A DNA stretch of 64,000 nt from NCBI GenBank assembly GCA_949902595.1, contig CATLDC010000001.1, positions 412,761-476,760 on the forward strand, written 5' to 3'. Positions within the stretch are counted from its first letter, which is position 1. Every line of letters starts with the position of its first letter. Origin of the DNA: an uncultured Candidatus Melainabacteria bacterium (lineage in GTDB: Bacteria; Cyanobacteriota; Vampirovibrionia; Gastranaerophilales; Gastranaerophilaceae). The position numbers and the translations under genes are program-made. The notes beneath the pieces were generated by a model. It worked only from the letters and a program-made list of their open reading frames with translations. It was not told where the DNA came from and made no database searches. This document shows positions 34,432 to 43,027 of the stretch, piece after piece.

Positions 34432-35127
34432 TCAGTTGCGTGCGGTAAGCATTTTGTACCCGAGCGTGAGCCCGCCTAATACTCCGGCTGTGATTCCGCC
34501 GTACTTTAAGGCTTTTTTCCACTGGATGTTTGTTCTTGTGTTCTTAATGATATTAAATATTTCGTCGCTCAATCCTTCCGGCTTAACAAACTTTTTGGAC
34601 TCTCTGTCCCAGCATTTTTCAGTAAAGTTTTTGAACTGACGGGTGTTGAAATCGTTTGTGCGGCTAAGATGCTCTTTTAGTGATTTCTTTGTGTCTGAAA
34701 GGTTGCTTGAAGTCACACTATTCAATGCGTCATCAAGCGTGCAGTTTAAGTTTTTGCAGCAAGCCTCTGCAACATCTTTGTTTTTGTTAAGCAATTTTTT
34801 CAACGCCTCCGTATCTTTAACTTTATCTATTTTGCCGAGAATGTTTTTTGTCTGGGTGTACAAAGTCTTCTGGTCTTTATCAAAATTCTTCTTCACATGA
34901 TTATCAAACGCCATTTTTGCAAAACTATCCGACGCCTGCCCGCTTTTGTTAACCGGATACCTGTTTTTTAGATACCCGACTGTGCCTCCGCCAGCAAACC
35001 CGAGAGCTGCCATGGCTAAAGTTGACGGCCCGTTGCTTTTTGCCGCCTGCGGAAAAGCACTTGCGTCCTGTTGGTACATTGTCTGATAAGCCTGAGGGTT
35101 TGCACCCATGCTATATGGATTTGTCAT
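34432..35127 (-). CDS. Unknown protein with glycine-rich hydrophobic ends
   Basis: The 231-residue product begins MTNPYSMGANPQAYQ. It has a low-complexity N-terminus, a glycine-rich hydrophobic stretch (TLAMAALGFAGGGTVGYL), a long charged helical middle and a second one at the C-terminus (YGGITAGVLGGLTLGY). The two hydrophobic pieces could insert in a membrane. I recognise no family; it looks lineage-specific. The ATG at 35127 has GGAG 5 nt upstream. An in-frame GTG at 35133 is rejected. Confidence 0.65.
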   Translation of the reverse strand: MTNPYSMGANPQAYQTMYQQDASAFPQAAKSNGPSTLAMAALGFAGGGTVGYLKNRYPVNKSGQASDSFAKMAFDNHVKKNFDKDQKTLYTQTKNILGKIDKVKDTEALKKLLNKNKDVAEACCKNLNCTLDDALNSVTSSNLSDTKKSLKEHLSRTNDFNTRQFKNFTEKCWDRESKKFVKPEGLSDEIFNIIKNTRTNIQWKKALKYGGITAGVLGGLTLGYKMLTARN

Positions 35128-35217
35128 ACACACTCCAAAAGTTACTACACTGTATTTATATAAAGTATTTTTTCTTCAAAAAATTGCGTTTGAAGTTTAC
35201 AAAGCTTAACAATTTGA

Positions 35218-35246
35218 TTGACAAATATGGTTTATAATTATACTAT
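35218..35246 (+). promoter_or_regulatory. Promoter of the nucleotidyltransferase-like/PHP operon
   Basis: TTGACA (35218-35223), 17 nt, TACTAT (35241-35246). The predicted leader is about 22 nt and carries GAGGTG before the ATG at 35274. Confidence 0.65.
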
Positions 35247-35273
35247 ATTCATGTGTTTATTATTGAGGTGTGT

Positions 35274-36464
35274 ATGAACTGTATTGTGCCGATAGAAAAG
35301 AGTTCAACCGGTTATAAAGGATGTTTTAAAGCCAGCCCGTCAAGAATTGGATATATGAATGTTAAGGGGTATCAAGATGCGTTAAAGTATTGGGAAATGC
35401 TCAAAAGTGCTAAATATCTGGACGCTCATACTGATAATTATACAAATAGAATGATTAGACAGGAAAATTATTCTTTTCTGGATAAACTGACTGGTTATAC
35501 TGATAAGTCTGAATTTATAAGAAAATTTTGCGAATTTACAGGTTTTCCAAACTTAAGAGATATAAGCAATAAAATAGAAAGAACTTTTAAAGAGTGTATT
35601 AACAGAATTGCAAATTCTGAGTACGGGGCTTTTGATATCGTTGATTCGGGATACGACCCGACCTGTTCTGTAAGTTTAAAGAAAGCTTTTCCCGGAAGCG
35701 ATTTGGATAAAGGTTATGTGATTATAAAAGGCGAAAGTTCTTATACAAATGATACAGAGCTGGTTAACCAATTTAAAGGAAAACTCTGGGAGCAGCTGGA
35801 TAATCGGATTGTGAGCCAGAACCATCCGGAAACATCGATAGATGTTTACACAAAAAAACAAGTAAAAGAAAAATTGGACGACGTGGCTTCTACGGTTAGT
35901 CTCATAAGATATAAACCGGGTTTTAAAACTTATCTTTCCTGTCTTTTGGGCCCTATTGTTGCCGGAGTCGGTTATATGACAGATGTTACTCTTAGAAATT
36001 CAAATTTTTATAATTTAAAACATTCCACTCAAACAGACCCGTATGAAGCAGCTCTGTTTAACAGAACCCTTGCAAAGTATCTGCCGTCAGGTAAAAAAGA
36101 AATGTTTAAGAATTTTGCATTTTTTATAGAAACAGTTGCTGCAAATCTTGAGCGTGATTCTTACGGAAAATATGATTCTCTGTTTTCTGAGATTAAAGAA
36201 TCCCCATTTGTGCAATACTCAAATGTGACCCAGATTGAAGCATGGCAAAACCGCATAAATAACGGATATCTAAAATCAAAGCTCCGTAATCGTGAAGAAC
36301 TTGAGTGGGATTTTGACCGCATGTCGCTTGAAACAAAATATGATTTGGTAAAAGATGTAATCAAGTCTGCTTCTAATGATCAGAGCACTAAATTCTCAAA
36401 GTATTTTAAAAACGATGATGACATAAAAGAACGATATACAAGATTATTAAACAGTCTAAGATAA
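35274..36464 (+). CDS. Unknown protein with nucleotidyltransferase-like motif
   Basis: The 396-residue protein shows one suggestive motif at about residues 132-150: SVSLKKAFPGSDLDKGYVII. This resembles the S-x(8-10)-DxD metal site plus strand of minimal nucleotidyltransferases (compare MntA at 10042). The spacing is shorter than the canonical GS-x10-DxD, so the call is tentative. A hydrophobic patch (YLSCLLGPIVAGVGYM) lies near residue 225. The start at 35274 follows GAGGTG. Its stop lies one base before the ATG of the PHP phosphoesterase gene, so the two are made together. Confidence 0.6.
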   Translation: MNCIVPIEKSSTGYKGCFKASPSRIGYMNVKGYQDALKYWEMLKSAKYLDAHTDNYTNRMIRQENYSFLDKLTGYTDKSEFIRKFCEFTGFPNLRDISNKIERTFKECINRIANSEYGAFDIVDSGYDPTCSVSLKKAFPGSDLDKGYVIIKGESSYTNDTELVNQFKGKLWEQLDNRIVSQNHPETSIDVYTKKQVKEKLDDVASTVSLIRYKPGFKTYLSCLLGPIVAGVGYMTDVTLRNSNFYNLKHSTQTDPYEAALFNRTLAKYLPSGKKEMFKNFAFFIETVAANLERDSYGKYDSLFSEIKESPFVQYSNVTQIEAWQNRINNGYLKSKLRNREELEWDFDRMSLETKYDLVKDVIKSASNDQSTKFSKYFKNDDDIKERYTRLLNSLR

Positions 36465-36465
36465 A

Positions 36466-37881
36466 ATGAAGATTCAAACCCAATACCAACCAATAAATAC
36501 CCGTATTTGTTTCAGAAAACAGGAACAAAGTATTTGTGCTGCGCAGAATCCCCCAAAAACTAATAAAACAAAACTGATTGCATACTCTTCCTGTGTCGGC
36601 GCGGCTGCAATATGCGGTGCTGTTGTTGCACACAAGACTCTGCCTGACAGGTACATAAAACAACTTGCGCGTGATTTATCGGTTGAATTGAAAGAAGAAA
36701 TCAAACCCGCAAACTTAAAATCGGTTATGCGAAAAAAGGATTTTATATCAGAGATAAAAAAACTAAAAGAGCAAAACTATGTTGCAAGCCCTGAAAACAT
36801 CAAAAATGGGATTTTTAGAGCGGATTTGCATTCGCATTCCAACTTTTCGGACGGAACACTTTCGGTGAATGAGATTCTGAATCAGACGGCCGAATACGGA
36901 GACAAGCTTCAGAAAATCAACGGCAAAAAATTTATATTCGCGCTCTCTGACCATGACGGCACAGATGGGGTAAAAGAGGCGTTGAAGATTATAGCTAAGA
37001 ATCCGGAGAAGTTTAAAAATATCAAGTTTGTTCCTGCAGCTGAATTGAGCTTTCCTATTGAATGCCACCCTGACAGCAGCAGATTTAAACGTTACGGAAA
37101 CAGTGTTGAGATGGCTGAAATGCTTATTTATAACATAAATCCGTTCTCTGAAAACTCGAAAAACTATTTCCAACACCTTTATAACAAAAGAAAAGACGGG
37201 ATTCGCGAGAGCATTCAGCTTGCTAACTCCAAACTTTCCGGATACAAATTTTCAGTGGCTGAATACAATAAGTTCTGGAGACCAAAGGATGATGGTCGTT
37301 ATTGGGGAATGCACATGCACTGGAATATATTTCATTATCTTAATTTGAAAACAAGAATTGCCGATGCTGCAAAGGCGCAAAACAAAGATGCAGATGTTTT
37401 ATTTGATGAGATAATGACCTATTTTTCTAAAAACAAGATTAGCAAAAACGGGCAAAATCTTGATAGATACTTTCTTAATAAAAATATTCCTAAATCCGGA
37501 GAAAGTTATGACAAAAGGATAGTTGACTTAAAATACGATATTTGTCCGGAGAAAAAAGGAATGCTGCTTTATGCTCCTTACCAGAGCTCGTTTGAACAGA
37601 TTGCAGAGTTTGCAGAAAAAGAGGAGGCATATTTAGCCTTTGCCCACCCGGGTTTCACAACCCAAAGCATGAAGTCTGATTCAATGCTCGAAATTATGCG
37701 CGGATTTGTTAGAAATTCGGGTAGACTTAAAGCTGCTGAGAAATTTCATCAGGCTTATCCCCCTGAAAATATTACTAAATCAGAAATCGAGGAGTGCAAT
37801 AAAGTTTTAGACGAATTGGGATTGATTAATATCGGCGGAAGAGACAATCACAGCCTTAACTTTACAAAATTTACTGCTTAA
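36466..37881 (+). CDS. Membrane-anchored PHP-domain phosphoesterase
   Basis: The 471-residue protein has a hydrophobic segment at about residues 37-55 and then a PHP metal-dependent hydrolase domain. The visible metal motifs are DLHSHSNFSDG (H122, H124), LSDHDG (D162-H163-D164), AAELSF (E193), AFAHPG and a terminal GGRDNH. The HPG and RDNH motifs lie about 200 residues after motif II because of a large insertion. PHP enzymes hydrolyse phosphate esters, including nucleotides and oligonucleotides. The substrate here is unknown. It is in an operon with the nucleotidyltransferase-like gene one base upstream. Confidence 0.82.
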   Translation: MKIQTQYQPINTRICFRKQEQSICAAQNPPKTNKTKLIAYSSCVGAAAICGAVVAHKTLPDRYIKQLARDLSVELKEEIKPANLKSVMRKKDFISEIKKLKEQNYVASPENIKNGIFRADLHSHSNFSDGTLSVNEILNQTAEYGDKLQKINGKKFIFALSDHDGTDGVKEALKIIAKNPEKFKNIKFVPAAELSFPIECHPDSSRFKRYGNSVEMAEMLIYNINPFSENSKNYFQHLYNKRKDGIRESIQLANSKLSGYKFSVAEYNKFWRPKDDGRYWGMHMHWNIFHYLNLKTRIADAAKAQNKDADVLFDEIMTYFSKNKISKNGQNLDRYFLNKNIPKSGESYDKRIVDLKYDICPEKKGMLLYAPYQSSFEQIAEFAEKEEAYLAFAHPGFTTQSMKSDSMLEIMRGFVRNSGRLKAAEKFHQAYPPENITKSEIEECNKVLDELGLINIGGRDNHSLNFTKFTA

Positions 37882-37883
37882 CC

Positions 37884-37913
37884 TTGTGTTTTTTACTCCC
37901 TTTATTGTATAAT
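37884..37913 (+). promoter_or_regulatory. Promoter of thrB
   Basis: TTGTGT (37884-37889), 18 nt, TATAAT (37908-37913). The leader carries GAGGAG ahead of the ATG. Confidence 0.5.
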
Positions 37914-37944
37914 CACCATATACTTTTATGAGGAGATCTGGAAA

Positions 37945-38886
37945 ATGAAAGTAAGTGTAAAAGTGCCGGCAACCTCGGCGAATATCGGACCTGGTTTTGA
38001 CTGCCTTGGCTTGGCGCTTCCAATATACAATACGATTACTATTGAAGAAACAGTTTTACCCGGCACAGGAATCGAAATCAATTTGATGAGCGAAGGCGAA
38101 GAAGTCATTGATGAGATGATTTTTGATAATATTCCGCGCGATGAGAATAATATTGTTTACAAAGCAGTTGAAATGCTTTACAACTCAATCGGTCAGGAGC
38201 CTTCTGAACTCAAGATTAATATCCAATCCCAAATCCCGATTACACGCGGTTTGGGAAGCTCTGCAGCGGTTGTTGTGGGCGGCTTGATTGCTGCTAATAA
38301 ACTTCTTGGCTCACCTGCTGATGAGACAGCACTGCTTTCACTTGCAACAGAAGTCGAAGGACATCCGGATAACGTTGCGCCTGCAATTTTGGGCGGGTTT
38401 GTTCTGGCTTCCCAGGAAGATGACGGCTCAATTGTTTACAGAAAACTCGATTGGCCGGAAGAGTGGGATATTACGGTTTGTATTCCGGATTTTGAGTTGT
38501 CTACTAATATTGCGCGCTCTGTGCTTCCGGCTGAGGTTCCCATGCAGGATGCGATTTATAACGCAAAACACCTTGCAATGCTGGTGCATGCAGTAACAAC
38601 AAAAGACGAAAAACTAATGAAAACAGCGCTTCATGACAAACTTCATCAGCCTTACAGAGAAAAACTTGTTCCAGGCATGAAAGAAATTATGGAAGCGTTT
38701 AAACACGAAGACGGCGTTCTTGGCTGCGTTCTTTCAGGTGCCGGCCCTGCAATGCTTGTGATTTCACACAAATACGATTTGGACAAGATTAAATCAACCG
38801 TGAAAGACATCTGGGAAGGCCAGAGTGTTAAGGTTGATATCAGAACTCTGAAGGTTGAACAGCAAGGCGCTGTGATTTTGGATTAA
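37945..38886 (+). CDS. thrB: Homoserine kinase
   Basis: ThrB phosphorylates homoserine in threonine synthesis. The 313-residue GHMP kinase has the N-terminal VPATSANIGPGFDCLGLAL signature, the ATP-binding loop PITRGLGSSAAVVVGG, the EGHPDNVAPAILGG motif and the C-terminal LSGAGPAMLVI. It has a normal length. It has its own promoter and ribosome-binding site. The other threonine genes are not in the window. Confidence 0.96.
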   Translation: MKVSVKVPATSANIGPGFDCLGLALPIYNTITIEETVLPGTGIEINLMSEGEEVIDEMIFDNIPRDENNIVYKAVEMLYNSIGQEPSELKINIQSQIPITRGLGSSAAVVVGGLIAANKLLGSPADETALLSLATEVEGHPDNVAPAILGGFVLASQEDDGSIVYRKLDWPEEWDITVCIPDFELSTNIARSVLPAEVPMQDAIYNAKHLAMLVHAVTTKDEKLMKTALHDKLHQPYREKLVPGMKEIMEAFKHEDGVLGCVLSGAGPAMLVISHKYDLDKIKSTVKDIWEGQSVKVDIRTLKVEQQGAVILD

Positions 38887-38936
38887 ATGCTTTGGCATTA
38901 ATTTTGCGCGGGTTCTAAATTTTAGCGTTTTTTCTA

Positions 38937-38954
38937 TATTGTTCTATTACAATA
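38937..38954. promoter_or_regulatory. Inverted repeat over the -35 of the RHH gene
   Basis: TATTGT (38937-38942) and ACAATA (38949-38954) flank 6 nt and cover the -35 box TTACAA of the small ribbon-helix-helix gene. This is a plausible autoregulatory site. Confidence 0.4.
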
Positions 38955-38975
38955 GAGTATTTCTTGCTTTAAAAT
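38947..38975 (+). promoter_or_regulatory. Leaderless promoter of the RHH gene
   Basis: TTACAA (38947-38952), 17 nt, TAAAAT (38970-38975), then six T residues and the ATG at 38982. Confidence 0.6.
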
Positions 38976-38981
38976 TTTTTT

Positions 38982-39143
38982 ATGTTCAAAGTTGAAAAAA
39001 CAGAAATGATTAATAAAACACTCAGGTTGCCCTTGAAGCTTGTTCAAAATCTGCAAAAGATTGCTCAGAATAAGAATGTTTCTTTGAATAAACTTGTTCA
39101 AAAGTGTTGTGAATATGCAATAGAACATTTAGCAAAGGATTGA
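38982..39143 (+). CDS. Small ribbon-helix-helix (CopG/Arc-like) DNA-binding protein
   Basis: This 53-residue reading frame translates as MFKVEKTEMINKTLRLPLKL followed by VQNLQKIAQNKNVSLNKLVQ and a final helix ending EHLAKD. The pattern of a short strand with RLP, then helix A, a turn NVSLNKLV and helix B is the classic ribbon-helix-helix fold. Such proteins bind DNA as dimers, often as antitoxins or plasmid-type regulators. No toxin gene is adjacent. The -10 box lies exactly 6 nt before the ATG, and an inverted repeat covers the -35 box. The rest of the 38887-39274 stretch (39144-39274) is AT-rich and holds nothing I can identify. Confidence 0.72.
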   Translation: MFKVEKTEMINKTLRLPLKLVQNLQKIAQNKNVSLNKLVQKCCEYAIEHLAKD

Positions 39144-39274
39144 TATAAGCTAGGAGTTTCCTGCTAAAGATTAAAAAAAATAAATAAAAAACAACTTTTA
39201 ATATGTAGTATTTAGATAATATGCATTTGTTTTGGATGTATTCATCCTTATTAAGATAAAAGTATTCAATTATC

Positions 39275-39619
39275 ATGACATTTATGAAAGACGAAAAAAA
39301 TAAATCAAAATTCGGCAGAAGAATAAAAGAACTTCGCGTATCGCAATCTCTATCACAGGAAGATTTGTGTAATAGAGGTATTGGCATTGAACCAGACTAT
39401 TTGAGTAAAATAGAGCGTGGAAAATACGCCCCGTCTGTTATTCTTCTGGAAAAAATTATCCGCGCTCTGAATGTTACACCAAACCAGTTTTTCGATAACC
39501 AACATCTTATGAGCGAAGAAGAACTTGACTCTGCTGTTATCGAAGACTATAAGTCATTTTCTCTCAAGAAGAAACGTACTTTGTATAGATATATCCAAAT
39601 TCTAAAGGAATATAACTAA
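39275..39619 (+). CDS. XRE-family HTH regulator
   Basis: The 114-residue protein has a helix-turn-helix domain at about residues 11-68 (FGRRIKELRVSQSLSQEDL ... PDYLSKIERGKYAPSVILLEKI). A short C-terminal helix follows (KKKRTLYRYIQILKEYN). It probably represses transcription as a dimer. The target is unknown. An ATG at 39284 is an alternative start. The same plan of an N-terminal HTH with a terminal aromatic helix is seen in the genes at 54851 and 55978. Confidence 0.85.
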   Translation: MTFMKDEKNKSKFGRRIKELRVSQSLSQEDLCNRGIGIEPDYLSKIERGKYAPSVILLEKIIRALNVTPNQFFDNQHLMSEEELDSAVIEDYKSFSLKKKRTLYRYIQILKEYN

Positions 39620-39624
39620 TCCTC

Positions 39625-40368
39625 TTAAAAATGCCTCTCTCTTGGATTCAAAAGCATGGCCGCGAGCTTATCAGCACCGAAAAACTCTCGCTTCTTCAAC
39701 TTCTCTGCTGCGCGCTCGTTGTCGTAAGCGACGAAATGATGCTCAAATACACATTTTCCCGCTTCTACTTTTATTGTGAGATAACAGGACTTTGGCTCCG
39801 GCGTGAAGGGACGGCCAACACTCCCGACATTTATTACTGTTTTTCTGGTTGAAGTCTGGAACCCGCACGGGATGTGGGTGTGACCGCAAAGTACAACGTC
39901 AGCGTCTACATTTGCTATCGTTTTTTCAACTTCTTCCATCGGTGTGGCAGGAAGAATGTCCTCGTTGTTTTTTCTCGGAGAACCGTGCACAAGCAGGAAT
40001 TTTACACCTTCCTCCGCCGCTTCCAGCTGGATTGGAAGCTCTTTTAAGAATTGTTTTTCCTCAGGGGAGAGAACCTTTACGTCTGTTTTCAAAGCCATAG
40101 CCATAATCGGAGCCTTTTCCTTGACTGAATTGTAGATTTCCTCTGTGTAGTCTGCAATCATCAAATCAGTGTTTCCCTGAATCATTGTAAACAAAGGGTT
40201 GTTGCGCTTTCTCATGAAGTATTCAACCGTTTCAGCAGGCTCAGGCCCTGCCATTGCGTAATCCCCAAGAACAAAGATTCGCTGGCATTCGCGCTTTCTA
40301 ATGTCTTCCATAACCGCGTTAAGTGCCTCCATGTTTCCGTGGATGTCTGAGATTACTGCAATTTTCAT
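39625..40368 (-). CDS. Calcineurin-like metallophosphoesterase (YfcE/MJ0936 type)
   Basis: The 247-residue protein has the phosphoesterase metal motifs ISDIHGNMEAL (D8, H10), LGDYAMAGP (GD), QGNTD (GN-D), LLVHGSP and CGHTH. This arrangement suits a small cytoplasmic phosphodiesterase. The substrate is unknown. AGGAG precedes the ATG. It is divergent from ispG. Confidence 0.88.
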   Translation of the reverse strand: MKIAVISDIHGNMEALNAVMEDIRKRECQRIFVLGDYAMAGPEPAETVEYFMRKRNNPLFTMIQGNTDLMIADYTEEIYNSVKEKAPIMAMALKTDVKVLSPEEKQFLKELPIQLEAAEEGVKFLLVHGSPRKNNEDILPATPMEEVEKTIANVDADVVLCGHTHIPCGFQTSTRKTVINVGSVGRPFTPEPKSCYLTIKVEAGKCVFEHHFVAYDNERAAEKLKKREFFGADKLAAMLLNPRERHF

Positions 40369-40397
40369 AAAAAGTTCTCCTAAAATTTTTTAAGTGC

Positions 40398-40403
40398 TAA
40401 AAT
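40398..40403 (+). promoter_or_regulatory. Leaderless -10 box of ispG
   Basis: TAAAAT ends 6 nt before the ispG ATG. There is no Shine-Dalgarno sequence and only a weak -35 region. Confidence 0.5.
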
Positions 40404-40409
40404 AATCTT

Positions 40410-41474
40410 ATGATAAACAGAAGAAAATCTAAACAAATTTCTATAGGAAATGTAAAAATAGGAGGCGACGCTCCTATCTCCGTCCAGTCAATGTGTAACA
40501 CTGATACCCGGGACGTGGCTAAAACCCTTGACCAGATTAGCGAACTGGCTTCTGCCGGCTGCGAAATCGTTAGACTTGCGGTTTTGAACAAGGACGCTGC
40601 TGCTGCAATAAAAGATATTGTTGCAAAATCACCTGTGCCGCTTGTGGCTGATATCCATTTTGACTACAGACTCGCAATCACCTGTATTGAAAACGGAATC
40701 CATGCGCTTAGAATCAACCCGGGCAATATCGGTAAACGCGAACACACAATCAAGGTTGTTGAGGCTGCAAAGTCGCATAACGTGCCGATTAGAATCGGGA
40801 TTAACGGCGGATCTCTGGAAAAAGAATTTGCCGAAATGGATTTGCCGCTCTCTGAAAAAATGGTGCAAAGCGCGCTTAGACATATCGAGATTCTAGAAGA
40901 CCTTAATTTTTATGACACAAAGATTTCTCTAAAGTCTTCTGATGTTCTCACAACTATTGAAGCGTACAAGTCAATGGCAACAAAAGTTGATTATCCGCTT
41001 CATCTGGGGGTTACAGAAGCCGGAACGCTTAAATCAGGCCTGATAAAGTCTTCAATCGGGCTCGGAACGCTGCTTAGCGAAGGGATTGGAGACACAATAA
41101 GGGTTTCTTTGACGGAAAACCCTGTGGAAGAAGTCCATGCCGGGTTTGGAATCCTCAAATCTCTTGGCTTGAGACAAAAAGGGGTTAATTTCATTTCATG
41201 CCCGACATGCGGCAGGACTCAGATTGACCTTATCGGGCTTGCAAAAAAAGTTGAAGAACGGTTCAAGAACCTGGATTTACCTATCACAATCGCTGTGATG
41301 GGCTGTCCTGTTAACGGGCCGGGAGAAGCAAGGCATGCGGATTTCGGGATTGCAGGTGCAATTAAGGAAGGGTATATTTTCAAAAAAGGAGAAATTATTG
41401 CAAGAGTTCCCGAAAGCGACTTGATTAATTCTTTAGAAAATATTATAATGGAATCATATAGTTCAGTTAAATAA
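40410..41474 (+). CDS. ispG: (E)-4-hydroxy-3-methylbut-2-enyl-diphosphate synthase
   Basis: IspG converts MEcPP to HMBPP, the step before IspH, using a 4Fe-4S cluster. The 354-residue product has VSVQSMCNTDTRD-type N-terminal sequence (PISVQSMCNTDT), the VADIHFDYRLA segment, LRINPGNIG, and the cluster cysteines in SCPTCGRTQ and MGCPVNGPGEA. It is the short form without the extra plant-type domain. It starts from a leaderless-type promoter. A small secreted-protein gene follows 2 nt after the stop. Confidence 0.96.
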   Translation: MINRRKSKQISIGNVKIGGDAPISVQSMCNTDTRDVAKTLDQISELASAGCEIVRLAVLNKDAAAAIKDIVAKSPVPLVADIHFDYRLAITCIENGIHALRINPGNIGKREHTIKVVEAAKSHNVPIRIGINGGSLEKEFAEMDLPLSEKMVQSALRHIEILEDLNFYDTKISLKSSDVLTTIEAYKSMATKVDYPLHLGVTEAGTLKSGLIKSSIGLGTLLSEGIGDTIRVSLTENPVEEVHAGFGILKSLGLRQKGVNFISCPTCGRTQIDLIGLAKKVEERFKNLDLPITIAVMGCPVNGPGEARHADFGIAGAIKEGYIFKKGEIIARVPESDLINSLENIIMESYSSVK

Positions 41475-41476
41475 GA

Positions 41477-41800
41477 ATGGGTGTTATGAGAAGAAATTTA
41501 TTTTTAGTATTAGCTTTATTTACAGCTTTATGTTTCCGCGTTAACGCGGGTGTTACTCCGGAACAACTGACAGAACCTGAATACATGATTAACGGCGGGT
41601 ATTCAGAAACAACTGCAGAAGAGGTGTTCCTAATTAAGAATCGTGTAGATGGAAAACCATGCGAGCCTTTGTATGACAAGAACCAGAACAGATTTGTCAG
41701 AGCTTGCAAGAAGTTTTACTCTTATCTTGACCCTGCTGTTGACAGCGAGGAAAGATACCACCATGACATACACATGTCACCATCTATTTCAGATTTGTAA
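41477..41800 (+). CDS. Small exported protein of unknown function
   Basis: The 107-residue protein has a signal peptide (RRNLFLVLALFTALCFRVNA) and a mature part of about 80 residues. The mature part holds two cysteines (GKPCEPLYD and VRACKKFY) that could form a disulfide in the periplasm. I recognise no family. It lies 2 nt after ispG and ends at an intrinsic terminator, so it is the last gene of that transcript. An ATG at 41486 is an alternative start. Confidence 0.65.
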   Translation: MGVMRRNLFLVLALFTALCFRVNAGVTPEQLTEPEYMINGGYSETTAEEVFLIKNRVDGKPCEPLYDKNQNRFVRACKKFYSYLDPAVDSEERYHHDIHMSPSISDL

Positions 41801-41817
41801 TCCAAAAATGTTAGAGC

Positions 41818-41847
41818 AAAAAACGCCTGAACAACGGGCGTTTTTTT
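41818..41847 (+). terminator. Intrinsic terminator before aroC
   Basis: AAAAAACGCC (41818-41827) and GGCGTTTTTT (41837-41846) form the stem and run into the T-tract. The aroC -10 box lies only 5 nt beyond, so the terminator and the next promoter are packed together. Confidence 0.85.
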
Positions 41848-41851
41848 GTTA

Positions 41852-41857
41852 TATAAT
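41852..41857 (+). promoter_or_regulatory. Leaderless -10 box of aroC
   Basis: TATAAT ends 6 nt before the aroC ATG at 41864. TGAACA (41828-41833) at 18 nt may be the -35 box. There is no Shine-Dalgarno sequence. Confidence 0.6.
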
Positions 41858-41863
41858 AAAACC

Positions 41864-43027
41864 ATGAACAGATTTAGATTTTTAACCTCAGGCGAAAGCC
41901 ATGGTAAATGCTTGAACGCAATAATAGAAGGGATTCCGGCTGGAATAAGAATAAAATCCTCTGTGATAAACGAGGATTTGGCGCGCCGTCAGGTTGGCTA
42001 CGGTCGCGGCGGAAGAATGAAGATTGAAAAAGACACTGTTGAGATTAAATCCGGAGTGAGATTCGGAAAAACAACAGGCGCTCCGATTTGCCTCGAGATA
42101 AAGAACAAAGACTTCGAAAACTGGCAAGAAGTCATGAACACTGATTATCAGGAATACCCGACCCAGGAAACCCTGAAAAAGATTGAAGAAAAATCTTTTA
42201 CAACCGTGAGACCCGGACATGCCGATTTTGCAGGCGCAAAAAAATACAACTTCACAGACTTAAGAGACGTGCTTGAACGCTCCAGCGCAAGAAAAACCGC
42301 GATAGAAGTTGCGGTTGGCTCGGTTGCAAAACAGATTCTGAAAGAGTTCGGAATCATGGGCTTTTCCCATGTTGTCCAAATCGGAAACGTAAAACTTGAT
42401 TTCTATCCAAAAACCTATACCCTGATAAAGGAAAAGGCTGAAAAATCAGACGTGAGATGTGCTGATGACTTGACCGCTGATAGGATGCGCAATGCAATCG
42501 ACGAAGCTGCTCAGGCCGGTGACACACTGGGCGGAAAATTTGAAGTAATTTTTGGCAATCTTCCTGTGGGGCTGGGCTCATACGTGCACTGGGACAGAGC
42601 TCTTGACGGGCGTTTGGCGCAGGCTGTTATGAGCATACCCGCTGTCAAGGCTGTGGAAGTCGGCGCGGGCGTGGAAGCTGCGTTTTTGAGAGGCTCTCAA
42701 ATGCATGACGAGATTTTTGTGAAGAATAAAACGACTTACCGCCAGACAAACAACGCCGGAGGGATTGAAGGCGGGATGACAAACGGCGAGGCGATTGTTA
42801 TCAGAGGCACAATGAAGGCGATTCCTACAATGCGCAAGGCGCTCGCTACAGTTGATATCAAAGATATGCAACCGGCAAGCGCGCATTTTGAACGCTCTGA
42901 CACCTGTGCGGTGCCTGCGTGTGCGGTTGTTGCAGAGGCAAGAGTTGCAATAATTCTGGCTGACGAGCTGCTTACAAAGCTTGGCGGGGATAATTTTGTT
43001 GAGATGAAGGCGCACTATGGGGAATAA
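41864..43027 (+). CDS. aroC: Chorismate synthase
   Basis: AroC removes phosphate from EPSP to give chorismate, using reduced FMN. The 387-residue product begins MNRFRFLTSGESHGK and has the family motifs GYGRGGRMKIE, RPGHADFAGA and ERSSARKTA, and the C-terminal RSDTCAVPA. I start at the ATG at 41864, not the TTG at 41846, because a TATAAT box sits exactly 6 nt upstream and homologues start MxxFRxxTxGESHG. It is followed with an 11-nt overlap by aroK. Confidence 0.96.
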   Translation: MNRFRFLTSGESHGKCLNAIIEGIPAGIRIKSSVINEDLARRQVGYGRGGRMKIEKDTVEIKSGVRFGKTTGAPICLEIKNKDFENWQEVMNTDYQEYPTQETLKKIEEKSFTTVRPGHADFAGAKKYNFTDLRDVLERSSARKTAIEVAVGSVAKQILKEFGIMGFSHVVQIGNVKLDFYPKTYTLIKEKAEKSDVRCADDLTADRMRNAIDEAAQAGDTLGGKFEVIFGNLPVGLGSYVHWDRALDGRLAQAVMSIPAVKAVEVGAGVEAAFLRGSQMHDEIFVKNKTTYRQTNNAGGIEGGMTNGEAIVIRGTMKAIPTMRKALATVDIKDMQPASAHFERSDTCAVPACAVVAEARVAIILADELLTKLGGDNFVEMKAHYGE

